Part shown: positions 14,272 through 20,324 of the stretch, piece after piece
How positions within the stretch are numbered: the first letter of the stretch is position 1
How the letters are laid out: each line of letters starts with the position of its first letter
Source: an uncultured Erysipelotrichaceae bacterium
Lineage (GTDB): Bacteria; Bacillota_I; Bacilli_A; RF39; UBA660
Length of the DNA stretch: 20,324 nucleotides
Assembly: GCA_902797275.1 (NCBI GenBank)
Contig: CADBSI010000060.1
Location: 1 to 20,324 of the forward strand
Direction of reading: 5' to 3'
The notes under the pieces: model-generated
The model's input: the letters and a program-made list of their open reading frames with translations, nothing else
What the model was told of the DNA's origin: nothing
Database searches by the model: none
Made by a program: the position numbers and the translations under genes

Positions 14272-15934
14272 ATGTATCCTCCTTTTTTAATGTATCAAAG
14301 CATCTAGTCATACTTTCATCTATTATTTCTTTTAATTCTTCTTTTTTAGTATCAGGATTATTAAATATTTCTTTTAGTTTTTTGATATAAACTTCATTGC
14401 TATATAAATTTTTATTTAATTTAGCATATTCATTATGACTTGCTTCGGTCCAAATAACGGAGAAGAGAAGTACAACTGTTCCATCTTTTAAAATACTTTC
14501 ATTTCCGTATAAATCAAAGATTTTCTTTCTATTTTCTTGGCAAACTGGAATAATTAAATAACCAGTTCTAATTCGATCAATAGTTCTTAAACGATAAGGA
14601 GATAATTCTTTATCATATTTTTTTCTAGTTCTATCTTTAAATAATTTATCTATTTTTTTAGTTCCAGATCTTGAAAATTTAGCTTTTATTCCTGTTCCGC
14701 CTTCATAGGGTTGATTTATAAACATATTTAAAGCTTTGTTGAATCCTTTTTGTTTTTCAGTTTGTTTCAAAATATCTTCACTTTTTAAATCAAGATCAGT
14801 TTGAAAACTTCCAAGTTCAGGAGTTTTATTTAATAAAATAATATTTTTACTACTACTTAAGAGAGTAGGTAAATCACTTACTTCTGTTTCAATTATTTCA
14901 TCATCATTATCTAAAGAATTATCATTTTCTTCTTCAATACTAGCTAAATCTTTTCCTAATAATTCTGTGGCTACTTTAAATTCTTCTAAATATGCTTCAA
15001 AGAAACTAATAACATCATCAATTGTATATATATCATATTTAAAATCTAAACATTCTTTTAAATTAGTTAGGGATGGCATTAAATAATGCATTTCTAAAAA
15101 ACTTTTAATACTTAAAGAAGGCATAACAATAGAAGCACTTTCAAAATCATCAACCTTAATATAATGTCTTAAGTTTTCATTTAAACTTAAGTAATAATTT
15201 AAAGAAGAATTTTCTAATAATTGTTTAGTCTTTTCAATTAAATCTAAGATTTTTAAAACTTTTTCCCTATAAATATTATCTTCTTTTTCTTCTAAATTAG
15301 TTAAAATTCTTTCTTGATTTTTATTGCTTTCAGCAATTAATTCCTCAACATTATCTTTATTAATACCAAATGATGTATCTATTTCTTGAGTTCTTCTTAA
15401 ACTAATTTTACTAATATAACAAATTAAATCTAATAAATCAGGATTTGTTAAATCAAGTAAATTAATTAATTCTAATAATTCTTCTATTTCTTCAATTGAT
15501 AAAGTACTTGGTAATTCTAGGTATTCTTTTAATTTAGTATTCTTATCAATGCTATCTTCTAAATCAAGTTTTTCTTTTTCTAATTTATTTTTAATTTCTT
15601 GATATTTCATTTCATATTTTTTAATTATTTTATTTAAAGTATCTAAACATTCTTTTTTAATACCTATATTTTCTATTTCAGGATCTTTTAAAAATTGATA
15701 AATTTCTTTAAATGATTTTAAAATTCTAATATCATCATCTATATTACTTTCTAAAAGAGAAAAGCTTTTTTTAAAAGTATCAAGATCTAATTTAGTTAAA
15801 TCAGTTTCAAGTATTACTATTAAAGTAGGAATATTACTTATTTTATCTAAATTATTTTTGACATTTAAAAGTTCTATTTTTAACTTATTTATTTTTTCTT
15901 TTAAATTATCTAAGATATTATTTAAATTTATCAT
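14261..15934 (-). CDS. Hypothetical coiled-coil protein with a separate C-terminal domain, 557 residues
   Basis: No family recognised. Residues 1-160 are coiled-coil-like and resemble the N-terminus of the 580-residue neighbour. A helical middle follows, then a very acidic linker at about 335-350 (E-E-E-N-D-N-S-L-D-N-D-D-E). The C-terminal domain (about 394-506) is different in composition: basic, with predicted strands in Y-R-L-R-T-I-D-R-I-R-T-G-Y-L-I-I and V-V-L-L-F-S-V-I-W, and S-H-N-E-Y after them. The order helix, basic strand pair, strand, Tyr loosely recalls RelE/ParE toxins; I treat this as a weak resemblance only. The start has AAAGGA eight bases upstream and overlaps the upstream gene by 17 bases. 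Confidence 0.72.
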   Translation of the reverse strand: MINLNNILDNLKEKINKLKIELLNVKNNLDKISNIPTLIVILETDLTKLDLDTFKKSFSLLESNIDDDIRILKSFKEIYQFLKDPEIENIGIKKECLDTLNKIIKKYEMKYQEIKNKLEKEKLDLEDSIDKNTKLKEYLELPSTLSIEEIEELLELINLLDLTNPDLLDLICYISKISLRRTQEIDTSFGINKDNVEELIAESNKNQERILTNLEEKEDNIYREKVLKILDLIEKTKQLLENSSLNYYLSLNENLRHYIKVDDFESASIVMPSLSIKSFLEMHYLMPSLTNLKECLDFKYDIYTIDDVISFFEAYLEEFKVATELLGKDLASIEEENDNSLDNDDEIIETEVSDLPTLLSSSKNIILLNKTPELGSFQTDLDLKSEDILKQTEKQKGFNKALNMFINQPYEGGTGIKAKFSRSGTKKIDKLFKDRTRKKYDKELSPYRLRTIDRIRTGYLIIPVCQENRKKIFDLYGNESILKDGTVVLLFSVIWTEASHNEYAKLNKNLYSNEVYIKKLKEIFNNPDTKKEELKEIIDESMTRCFDTLKKEDTYVH

Positions 15935-16463
15935 TTTTATATTCCTTTCTATTAATTTTTTCTAATTTATTAATATTTGTATAATTAATTATTTTTTCAT
16001 TGTTTAACTCAAGATTACGATATTTTTCTTTCAAAACAAGATAACTTGAATAATAAAAGGTAATGTCCATATCTAATATAAGTTGAATAATAGTAAATAA
16101 TTTTTTAACATAACTAATTATTTCTTCATCATCAAATGTATTATCATTTATGATAGTACGTGCTTCTTGCATGTATATAGAAGCTATTTTTTGTTTTTCA
16201 GGTGAAGATTTATCAAATTTTTTCTTTATTTTAATTAATTCTAAATAAATTCTTTGAGTTTTATCTAATTCACCTTTTTTAGTTTTATAGATTTCATCTT
16301 CTAATTTATCTACAAGGTGTTTATTTTTTTCTATATTACCATTACAAAGAGAATAAAGTATTTTATATACCTTATATAATCTTTTTAAATATGATACTTC
16401 TTCAGAGGTAATATTTTCATCTTTTAAATAATTTAAGAGCTTTTTATCATCTATTTCATTCAT
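15918..16463 (-). CDS. Hypothetical all-helical protein, 181 residues
   Basis: I do not recognise this protein. It is charged (Lys, Glu and Asp rich) and helical throughout. One hydrophobic stretch (about residues 125-140, with I-I-Q-L-I-L-D-M-D-I) is probably a buried helix rather than a membrane segment. It is the promoter-proximal gene of the four-gene operon; AGGTGG precedes the ATG. Its last 17 bases overlap the start of the 557-residue gene, which favours coupled expression. The operon promoter at 16483-16491 is divergent from that of the DUF308 gene. Confidence 0.7.
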   Translation of the reverse strand: MNEIDDKKLLNYLKDENITSEEVSYLKRLYKVYKILYSLCNGNIEKNKHLVDKLEDEIYKTKKGELDKTQRIYLELIKIKKKFDKSSPEKQKIASIYMQEARTIINDNTFDDEEIISYVKKLFTIIQLILDMDITFYYSSYLVLKEKYRNLELNNEKIINYTNINKLEKINRKEYKNDKFK

Positions 16464-16482
16464 ATAGCACCACCTATTATAA

Positions 16483-16491
16483 ATTATAACA
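16483..16491 (-). promoter_or_regulatory. Extended -10 promoter of the unknown operon
   Basis: TGTTATAAT reads leftward at 16491-16483. The -35 position has no good match, so it is classed as an extended -10 promoter, about 20 bases before the start codon. Confidence 0.6.
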
Positions 16492-16509
16492 TAAATAGTT
16501 AAAAAAATC

Positions 16510-16538
16510 TTTAAAAAAAATTAATTTTTAGGTATAAT
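16510..16538 (+). promoter_or_regulatory. Promoter of the DUF308 gene
   Basis: TATAAT (16533-16538) lies 17 bases after TTTAAA (16510-16515). It is divergent from the operon promoter at 16483-16491, with a shared A/T-rich stretch between them. Confidence 0.55.
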
Positions 16539-16553
16539 TAAAGTGGTGGTAAT

Positions 16554-17138
16554 ATGAAAAAATATTTTAAGAATTATTCTGTTATAATGTTAGTTATATC
16601 TATTTTATTTTTTATACTAGGAGCTGTTATGTATACTAAGCCTGAGTTTATTGTTTTAGTATTCTCTTATGTAATGGGTGGACTTATTATTTTATTTGGA
16701 ATTTATTATTGTATTAAAAATTATGTTGAAATTAAAAATAATAAAGAAACTTCTTCTAAAGATATGATTGTTGGAATTACTTTAGTTGTAGTGGGTTTAA
16801 TTTTTATCTTTTTAGCTAATGTAATTGAAGCTTTAGTAAGACTTATAATAGGTGGTTATATTTTATTTATTGGAATAACAAGATTTGTTAATAGTTTATA
16901 TATGAAAAAAGATACAAGATTTTTTGTTTCTCTTGGATTATCTTTATTATTAATAGCAGGTGGGTTGTATACAATTTTAGAAGCTAATTTAGCATTTCAA
17001 ACAATTGGTATAGTTATTATGGCTTATTCAGTTATTGAAATAATTGGTTTTATTTTTAATCATGATAATAATGAAGTTATAGTTTCTGAAAAAGTATTAA
17101 TTGAAGAAAAGAAAAGTGATAAGAAAACTGATATTTAA
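16554..17138 (+). CDS. DUF308 (HdeD-like) membrane protein
   Basis: The 194-residue protein has six predicted transmembrane helices in three hairpins, each about 20 residues and separated by short loops (for example K-N-N-K-E-T-S-S-K-D between helices 2 and 3). Repeated G-x-x-x-I-x-x-G patterns match the DUF308/HdeD family. The family has been linked to acid stress in enterobacteria, but no mechanism is known in Bacillota. The C-terminal ~30 residues are charged and cytoplasmic. GTGGTGG precedes the ATG by four bases. It is a single-gene unit ending in its own terminator. Confidence 0.85.
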   Translation: MKKYFKNYSVIMLVISILFFILGAVMYTKPEFIVLVFSYVMGGLIILFGIYYCIKNYVEIKNNKETSSKDMIVGITLVVVGLIFIFLANVIEALVRLIIGGYILFIGITRFVNSLYMKKDTRFFVSLGLSLLLIAGGLYTILEANLAFQTIGIVIMAYSVIEIIGFIFNHDNNEVIVSEKVLIEEKKSDKKTDI

Positions 17139-17151
17139 TATTGGTTTTTTT
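17125..17151 (+). terminator. Terminator of the DUF308 gene
   Basis: 17125-17134 pairs with 17138-17147 (ten pairs, two of them G-T) around a three-base loop, followed by T to 17151. The stop codon of the gene is in the loop and first base of the 3' arm. Confidence 0.65.
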
Positions 17152-17210
17152 ATTTCCTTGAAAATTCCTAAAAAATTTCACAAAAAAAACATATTTTTTT
17201 AAAGGATTTA

Positions 17211-17219
17211 TGATATACT
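17211..17219 (+). promoter_or_regulatory. Extended -10 promoter of the Abi gene
   Basis: TGATATACT at 17211-17219 is a near-consensus extended -10. The -35 region is only A/T-rich. It lies 22 bases before the start codon. Confidence 0.5.
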
Positions 17220-17241
17220 TAATTAAGTAGGAGAGAGAAGA

Positions 17242-18171
17242 ATGAAAAAGGAATTTAAAACCTTAAATGAACAAATTGAGATTTTAAAAAATAAAGGGTT
17301 AGTTATTGAGGATATAGAATATGCTAAAGAAGTTTTATTTCGAGAGAATTATTTCTTTTTAAATGGCTATAGGCATTTGTTTATGAAAAGTAATACAGAT
17401 AGAACTTATATAGAAGGGACAACTTTCTTAGAACTTTATAGTTTGTTTTTATTTGATAGAACTTTTAGAAATATAATATTTAAAAATATTTTAGTAATTG
17501 AAAATAATATTAAATCAATTATTAGTTATCAATTATCTTTAAAATATGGTTATCGCGAAAGAGATTATTTAACACCTAAGAATTTTACTCCTAATAAAGA
17601 AAAATCCAAACAAGTTAATGATATTTTAAAGAAAATGAAAAGACAAATTAATATAAATGCAACTCAACATTCAGCAACGATGCATTATGTTACTAATTAT
17701 GGATTTATTCCTTTATGGGTACTTGTTAAAGTATTATCGTTTGGAATAGTTGGAGAATTATATTCAATTTTAAAGAAAGAAGATCAATTATCTATTGCTG
17801 ATATTTATAATTTAGATATTGATGTTCTTGGTAATTATTTAACTATTTTATCAAATTATAGAAATTTATGTGCTCATGAAGATATTGTTTTTGAAAATAA
17901 AACGCAAAGAAAAATAAATGATACTAAGTATCATAAACAGTTAAATATTCCAATAATGGATGATGATTATATTTATGGTAAAAATGATCTATTTGCTTTA
18001 ATAATTATTATGAAACAAATGTTATCTTTGGAAGAATTTACTAATTTAATGGAAGAAATAAGACATAATTTAGCTAATTTAGAGATGAATTTACATCATA
18101 TAAAAATAGATAAAGTTTTAGATAGGATGGGATTTCCTATTAATTATTTAGAAATTAAAAATTTAAATTGA
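17242..18171 (+). CDS. Abi_2 family abortive infection protein
   Basis: The 309-residue protein matches the Abi-like (Abi_2/AbiD-AbiF) family. The N-terminal L-N-E-Q-I-E-I-L-K-N-K-G-L and the F-L-N-G-Y-R segment are typical, as are L-Y-x-L-F-x-F-D-R (about 65-75) and I-P-L-W-V-L-V-K-V-L-S-F-G (about 155-170). Near the C-terminus R207-N-L-C-A-H212 forms the R-x4-H motif of HEPN-type RNases. Family members block phage growth by killing or arresting the infected cell, probably through RNA cleavage; activity here is inferred. There is no membrane segment. AGGAGAG (17229-17235) is correctly spaced. No antitoxin gene accompanies it. The HtrA gene starts ten bases downstream with no terminator between, so they are likely co-transcribed. 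Confidence 0.88.
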   Translation: MKKEFKTLNEQIEILKNKGLVIEDIEYAKEVLFRENYFFLNGYRHLFMKSNTDRTYIEGTTFLELYSLFLFDRTFRNIIFKNILVIENNIKSIISYQLSLKYGYRERDYLTPKNFTPNKEKSKQVNDILKKMKRQININATQHSATMHYVTNYGFIPLWVLVKVLSFGIVGELYSILKKEDQLSIADIYNLDIDVLGNYLTILSNYRNLCAHEDIVFENKTQRKINDTKYHKQLNIPIMDDDYIYGKNDLFALIIIMKQMLSLEEFTNLMEEIRHNLANLEMNLHHIKIDKVLDRMGFPINYLEIKNLN

Positions 18172-18181
18172 GGGTGATAGA

Positions 18182-19300
18182 ATGAAAAAAAATGATAAAA
18201 TTAATTTAGTAATTTATTTATTTGTAGCTTTTGTCCTTGGTGGACTTGTAATGTATTATATTGCAATTAATACAACTTTAAGTACAACTAATAATAGTGG
18301 TAGTACTTCTAGTACTTGTAGAGCTTGTAGTGGGACAGTTATTGTAAATGATGGTTCTCTATCAGCAAGTGTTGAAAAAGTATATGATGCAGTTATGATG
18401 ATTCAAAATTATCAAAAGAATAGTGTAGCATCAACAGGCTCTGGTTTTGTTTATAAAACTGATAATAATTATGGATATGTAATGACTAATCATCATGTAA
18501 TATCAGGAGCTGAAAAGGTTGTTTTAATTAGAAGTGATGACAAGGAGATTGAAGGAGAAGTTCTTGGAAGTGATGAATATTTAGATCTTGCTGTTATAAG
18601 AATTAAAAAAAGTGATGTAATTGATACGGCTAAAATTGGAACAAGTGAAAAATCTAAATTAGGGGATACTGTCTTTACTATTGGATCTCCACTTGGTTAT
18701 GAATACCGAGGAACTGTAACAGATGGAATTTTATCTGGAAAAAATAGATTAGTAACCGTTAGTTTATCTGGTAGTAGTAATGACTGGGTTATGAAAGTAT
18801 TACAAACTAATGCAGCTGTTAATCCAGGTAATAGTGGTGGGCCACTTGTAAATGCAACAGGAGAAGTAATAGGAGTTATTTCTTTAAAATTAGTTCAAAC
18901 TGAAGTTGAAAACATGGGATTTGCAATTCCAATTGAATATGCTATGAGCCATATTGAATCTTTAGAAAGTGGTAAAGCAATTACAAGACCAATGCTTGGT
19001 ATTTCTATGTTAAATGTAAGTGATACTTATTCTTTATATCGAAGTGGTATTATGTTAAAAAATAACATTACATCTGGAGTAGTTGTAGTTGAAATATCTA
19101 AAGATAGTGGAGCTAGTAAATCTAGTTTACAAAAAGGTGATGTAATTACCAAAATTAATAATGAAAAAGTTGATAACATGGCTTACTTAAGATATGAATT
19201 ATATAAATACAATGTGGGTGATGAGATAACTATTACTTATTTAAGAGATTCTAAAGAAAGAACAACTAAGATTAAATTAACTGAATACAAAGATAATTAA
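18182..19300 (+). CDS. HtrA-like serine protease with PDZ domain
   Basis: This is a membrane-anchored quality-control protease acting outside the cytoplasm. A transmembrane anchor (about residues 7-30) is followed by a Ser/Thr-rich linker containing C46-x2-C49. The trypsin-like domain follows with catalytic H105 (T-N-H-H-V-I), D135 (L-D-L-A-V-I-R-I) and S218 (N-P-G-N-S-G-G-P-L), all intact. One C-terminal PDZ domain (about 270-365) includes the K-G-D-V-I-T-K-I-N segment. Length 372 suits the one-PDZ HtrA type of Bacillota. AGGGTGA precedes the ATG and overlaps the stop region of the Abi gene. A terminator follows immediately. Confidence 0.93.
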   Translation: MKKNDKINLVIYLFVAFVLGGLVMYYIAINTTLSTTNNSGSTSSTCRACSGTVIVNDGSLSASVEKVYDAVMMIQNYQKNSVASTGSGFVYKTDNNYGYVMTNHHVISGAEKVVLIRSDDKEIEGEVLGSDEYLDLAVIRIKKSDVIDTAKIGTSEKSKLGDTVFTIGSPLGYEYRGTVTDGILSGKNRLVTVSLSGSSNDWVMKVLQTNAAVNPGNSGGPLVNATGEVIGVISLKLVQTEVENMGFAIPIEYAMSHIESLESGKAITRPMLGISMLNVSDTYSLYRSGIMLKNNITSGVVVVEISKDSGASKSSLQKGDVITKINNEKVDNMAYLRYELYKYNVGDEITITYLRDSKERTTKIKLTEYKDN

Positions 19301-19326
19301 AAAGAAGTACTAGCTTCTTTTTTTTA
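19299..19326 (+). terminator. Terminator of the Abi-HtrA unit
   Basis: AAAGAAG (19301-19307) pairs with CTTCTTT (19314-19320) around TACTAG, followed by T to about 19325. The stem starts directly after the HtrA stop codon. Confidence 0.8.
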
Positions 19327-19389
19327 ATAAGTTAAATTTTAAAAAAATTATATAAAAAACTAAAAATATAGGAAAAATTTATTTTTCTT

Positions 19390-19398
19390 TGGTATAAT
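19390..19398 (+). promoter_or_regulatory. Extended -10 promoter of the UPF0158-RhuM pair
   Basis: TGGTATAAT at 19390-19398 is a perfect extended -10 with no good -35. A perfect A/T-rich inverted repeat (19372-19387) lies just upstream of it. Confidence 0.6.
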
Positions 19399-19433
19399 TA
19401 TATTAACTATTTTTGAAAGGAGTATGATATTTT

Positions 19434-19859
19434 ATGAAAATAGAATTAGATAAAGTTGTTGAAGCATTGAAATTTACAAATAATGAAATAAAATATTATT
19501 ATAATCCTGATACTGAAGAAATATTTATGTCAAATATTGGAGAATTTGAAAATTTAACGGAAGATGAATTAGATGAACTATTTGAAAAATCTATTATATT
19601 GCCTACTAGATATTATATTAATGAATATAAAATGATGCAAGATTTTGTAAAAACAATAAAAGATAATGAAATAAAAAATCAATTATATAATTCTTTATAT
19701 GGTAAAGGAGCTTTTAGAAGATTTAAAGATACTTGTAGTAATTTTAATATTATTAATGATTGGTATAATTTTAGAAATGGAAGATATAAGGAAATAGCAA
19801 TAAATTGGTGCAAAAAAAATAATATAGAAATAGAAAGTAGGTGGTATATTGAAAAATAA
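19434..19859 (+). CDS. UPF0158 family protein
   Basis: The 141-residue protein has the UPF0158 (PF03682) pattern: L-P-T-R-Y-Y-I-N-E-Y-K-M-M near residues 56-68, then G-K-G-A-F-R-R-F-K-D (about 90-99), a W-Y-x-F-R segment and a final A-I-N-W-C-K-K-N-N-I-E. The function of the family is unknown; it is soluble and cytoplasmic by composition. AAAGGAG (19416-19422) is 11 bases before the ATG, a long spacing. An out-of-frame ATG at 19424 would be reached first but gives only nine codons. The next gene, RhuM, overlaps its end by 11 bases, so the two are expressed together. Confidence 0.85.
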   Translation: MKIELDKVVEALKFTNNEIKYYYNPDTEEIFMSNIGEFENLTEDELDELFEKSIILPTRYYINEYKMMQDFVKTIKDNEIKNQLYNSLYGKGAFRRFKDTCSNFNIINDWYNFRNGRYKEIAINWCKKNNIEIESRWYIEK

Positions 19860-20324
19860 TATGATTATATATGTATCAAAAGATGGTAATATAAAAGTAG
19901 ATGTTAATATTCAGGGCGAAGATATATGGTTAAGCCAAGATGTGATGGCTAATTTATATGATACAACTAAAAATAATATTTCGATGCACTTAAAAAATAT
20001 TTTTACTGAAGGAGAATTACAAAAGAATTCAGTTGTTAAGAAATTCTTAACAACTGCTAGTGATGGTAAAAATTATAATGTATTACATTATAGTTTAGAT
20101 GCTATTATTGCAGTGGGTTATAGAATTAATTCAAAGAAGGCAACGGAATTTAGAATATGGGCAACTAAAGTATTAAAAGAATATATGGTTAAAGGTTTTG
20201 CTTTAAATGATGAAAGATTAAAAAATAATGGTGTTAGTCCATATTTTGAAGAACTACTTGCAAGAATTCGTGATATTAGATCTTCTGAAAAAGTATTTTG
20301 GAGAAAAGTATTAGATATATATGC
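19849..20324 (+). CDS. RhuM family protein (3' end outside window)
   Basis: The frame is open to the window end and gives 158 complete codons. It aligns clearly with the N-terminal half of the RhuM protein at 11167-12183: both have a D-G-K-x-Y-N run, then L-D-x-I-I-x-x-G-x-R-x-N-S-K-K-A, F-R-x-W-A and G-F-A-L-x-D-x-R. The helix-turn-helix-like segment is W-L-S-Q-D-V-M-A-N-L-Y-D-T-T-K-N-N-I-S. I chose TTG 19849 because AGGTGG (19839-19844) is well spaced for it; the first ATG in frame, 19861, is too far from that site. It overlaps the UPF0158 gene by 11 bases and should be translationally coupled to it. Confidence 0.85.
   Translation, partial: MKNNMIIYVSKDGNIKVDVNIQGEDIWLSQDVMANLYDTTKNNISMHLKNIFTEGELQKNSVVKKFLTTASDGKNYNVLHYSLDAIIAVGYRINSKKATEFRIWATKVLKEYMVKGFALNDERLKNNGVSPYFEELLARIRDIRSSEKVFWRKVLDIY

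Noticed and set aside
19424..19453. Nine-codon open frame overlapping the UPF0158 start
   Set aside because: It is very short and composed of ordinary codons; it sits too close to the ribosome site to be convincing as a leader peptide.
1..20324. Mycoplasma-type genetic code, tRNA genes, CRISPR array or insertion sequences
   Set aside because: TGA ends several genes and Trp is TGG; no cloverleaf, regularly spaced repeat array, transposase or terminal inverted repeats were seen.

Overview
The window is very AT-rich (roughly a quarter G+C by eye) and tightly packed. Genes start at ATG, GTG or TTG behind AAGGAGG-type ribosome binding sites. TGA is a true stop (radical SAM, uvrB and Abi genes) and Trp is TGG, so the code is standard rather than mycoplasmal. 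A T-box tyrS leader, TyrS, UvrB, CtpA and HtrA point to a low-GC Bacillota, probably an uncultured Bacilli/Mollicutes-relative of a gut type; that placement is inference. No tRNA, rRNA, insertion sequence or CRISPR array was seen.

Layout. 1-1148 is the 3' part of a surface protein with BspA-like leucine-rich repeats, duplicated as two four-cysteine modules. 1179-2646 is a promoter, a T-box with its own terminator, and tyrS, followed by a membrane-anchored predicted seven-bladed propeller protein (2692-4125). A perfect hairpin at 4125-4150 separates it from a convergent hypothetical gene (4137-4529). A divergent promoter pair follows. The rightward genes are an S41 protease, a zinc-dependent phospholipase C-like protein translationally coupled to it, and a ZIP metal transporter. 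A zinc-ribbon/TM2 protein faces them (7739-8065).

8191-8358 is a small gene resembling a RelB/DinJ antitoxin C-terminus with no toxin beside it. It converges on a leftward cluster, rhuM-uvrB-radical SAM (12183 to 8359), in which uvrB and the radical SAM gene overlap by ATGA. Inside the radical SAM gene lies a perfect head-to-head pair of DnaA-box sequences.

12293-16463 is a leftward four-gene operon of unknown function: a 181-residue helical protein, two large proteins (557 and 580 residues) whose N-terminal coiled-coil halves resemble each other, and an acidic 77-residue protein. It is the best candidate for an undescribed system. The right flank carries a DUF308 membrane protein, an Abi_2-type abortive infection protein with a HEPN-like R-x4-H motif next to an HtrA protease, then a UPF0158 protein overlapping a second, truncated RhuM gene.

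Two RhuM proteins, an Abi protein and an antitoxin-like gene among housekeeping genes suggest a stress- or defence-flavoured neighbourhood, but no intact known defence system is present. Most promoters recognised here are extended -10 (TGn-TATAAT) promoters, and several terminators double as the ends of coding sequences. No gene-free stretch exceeds 300 bases.
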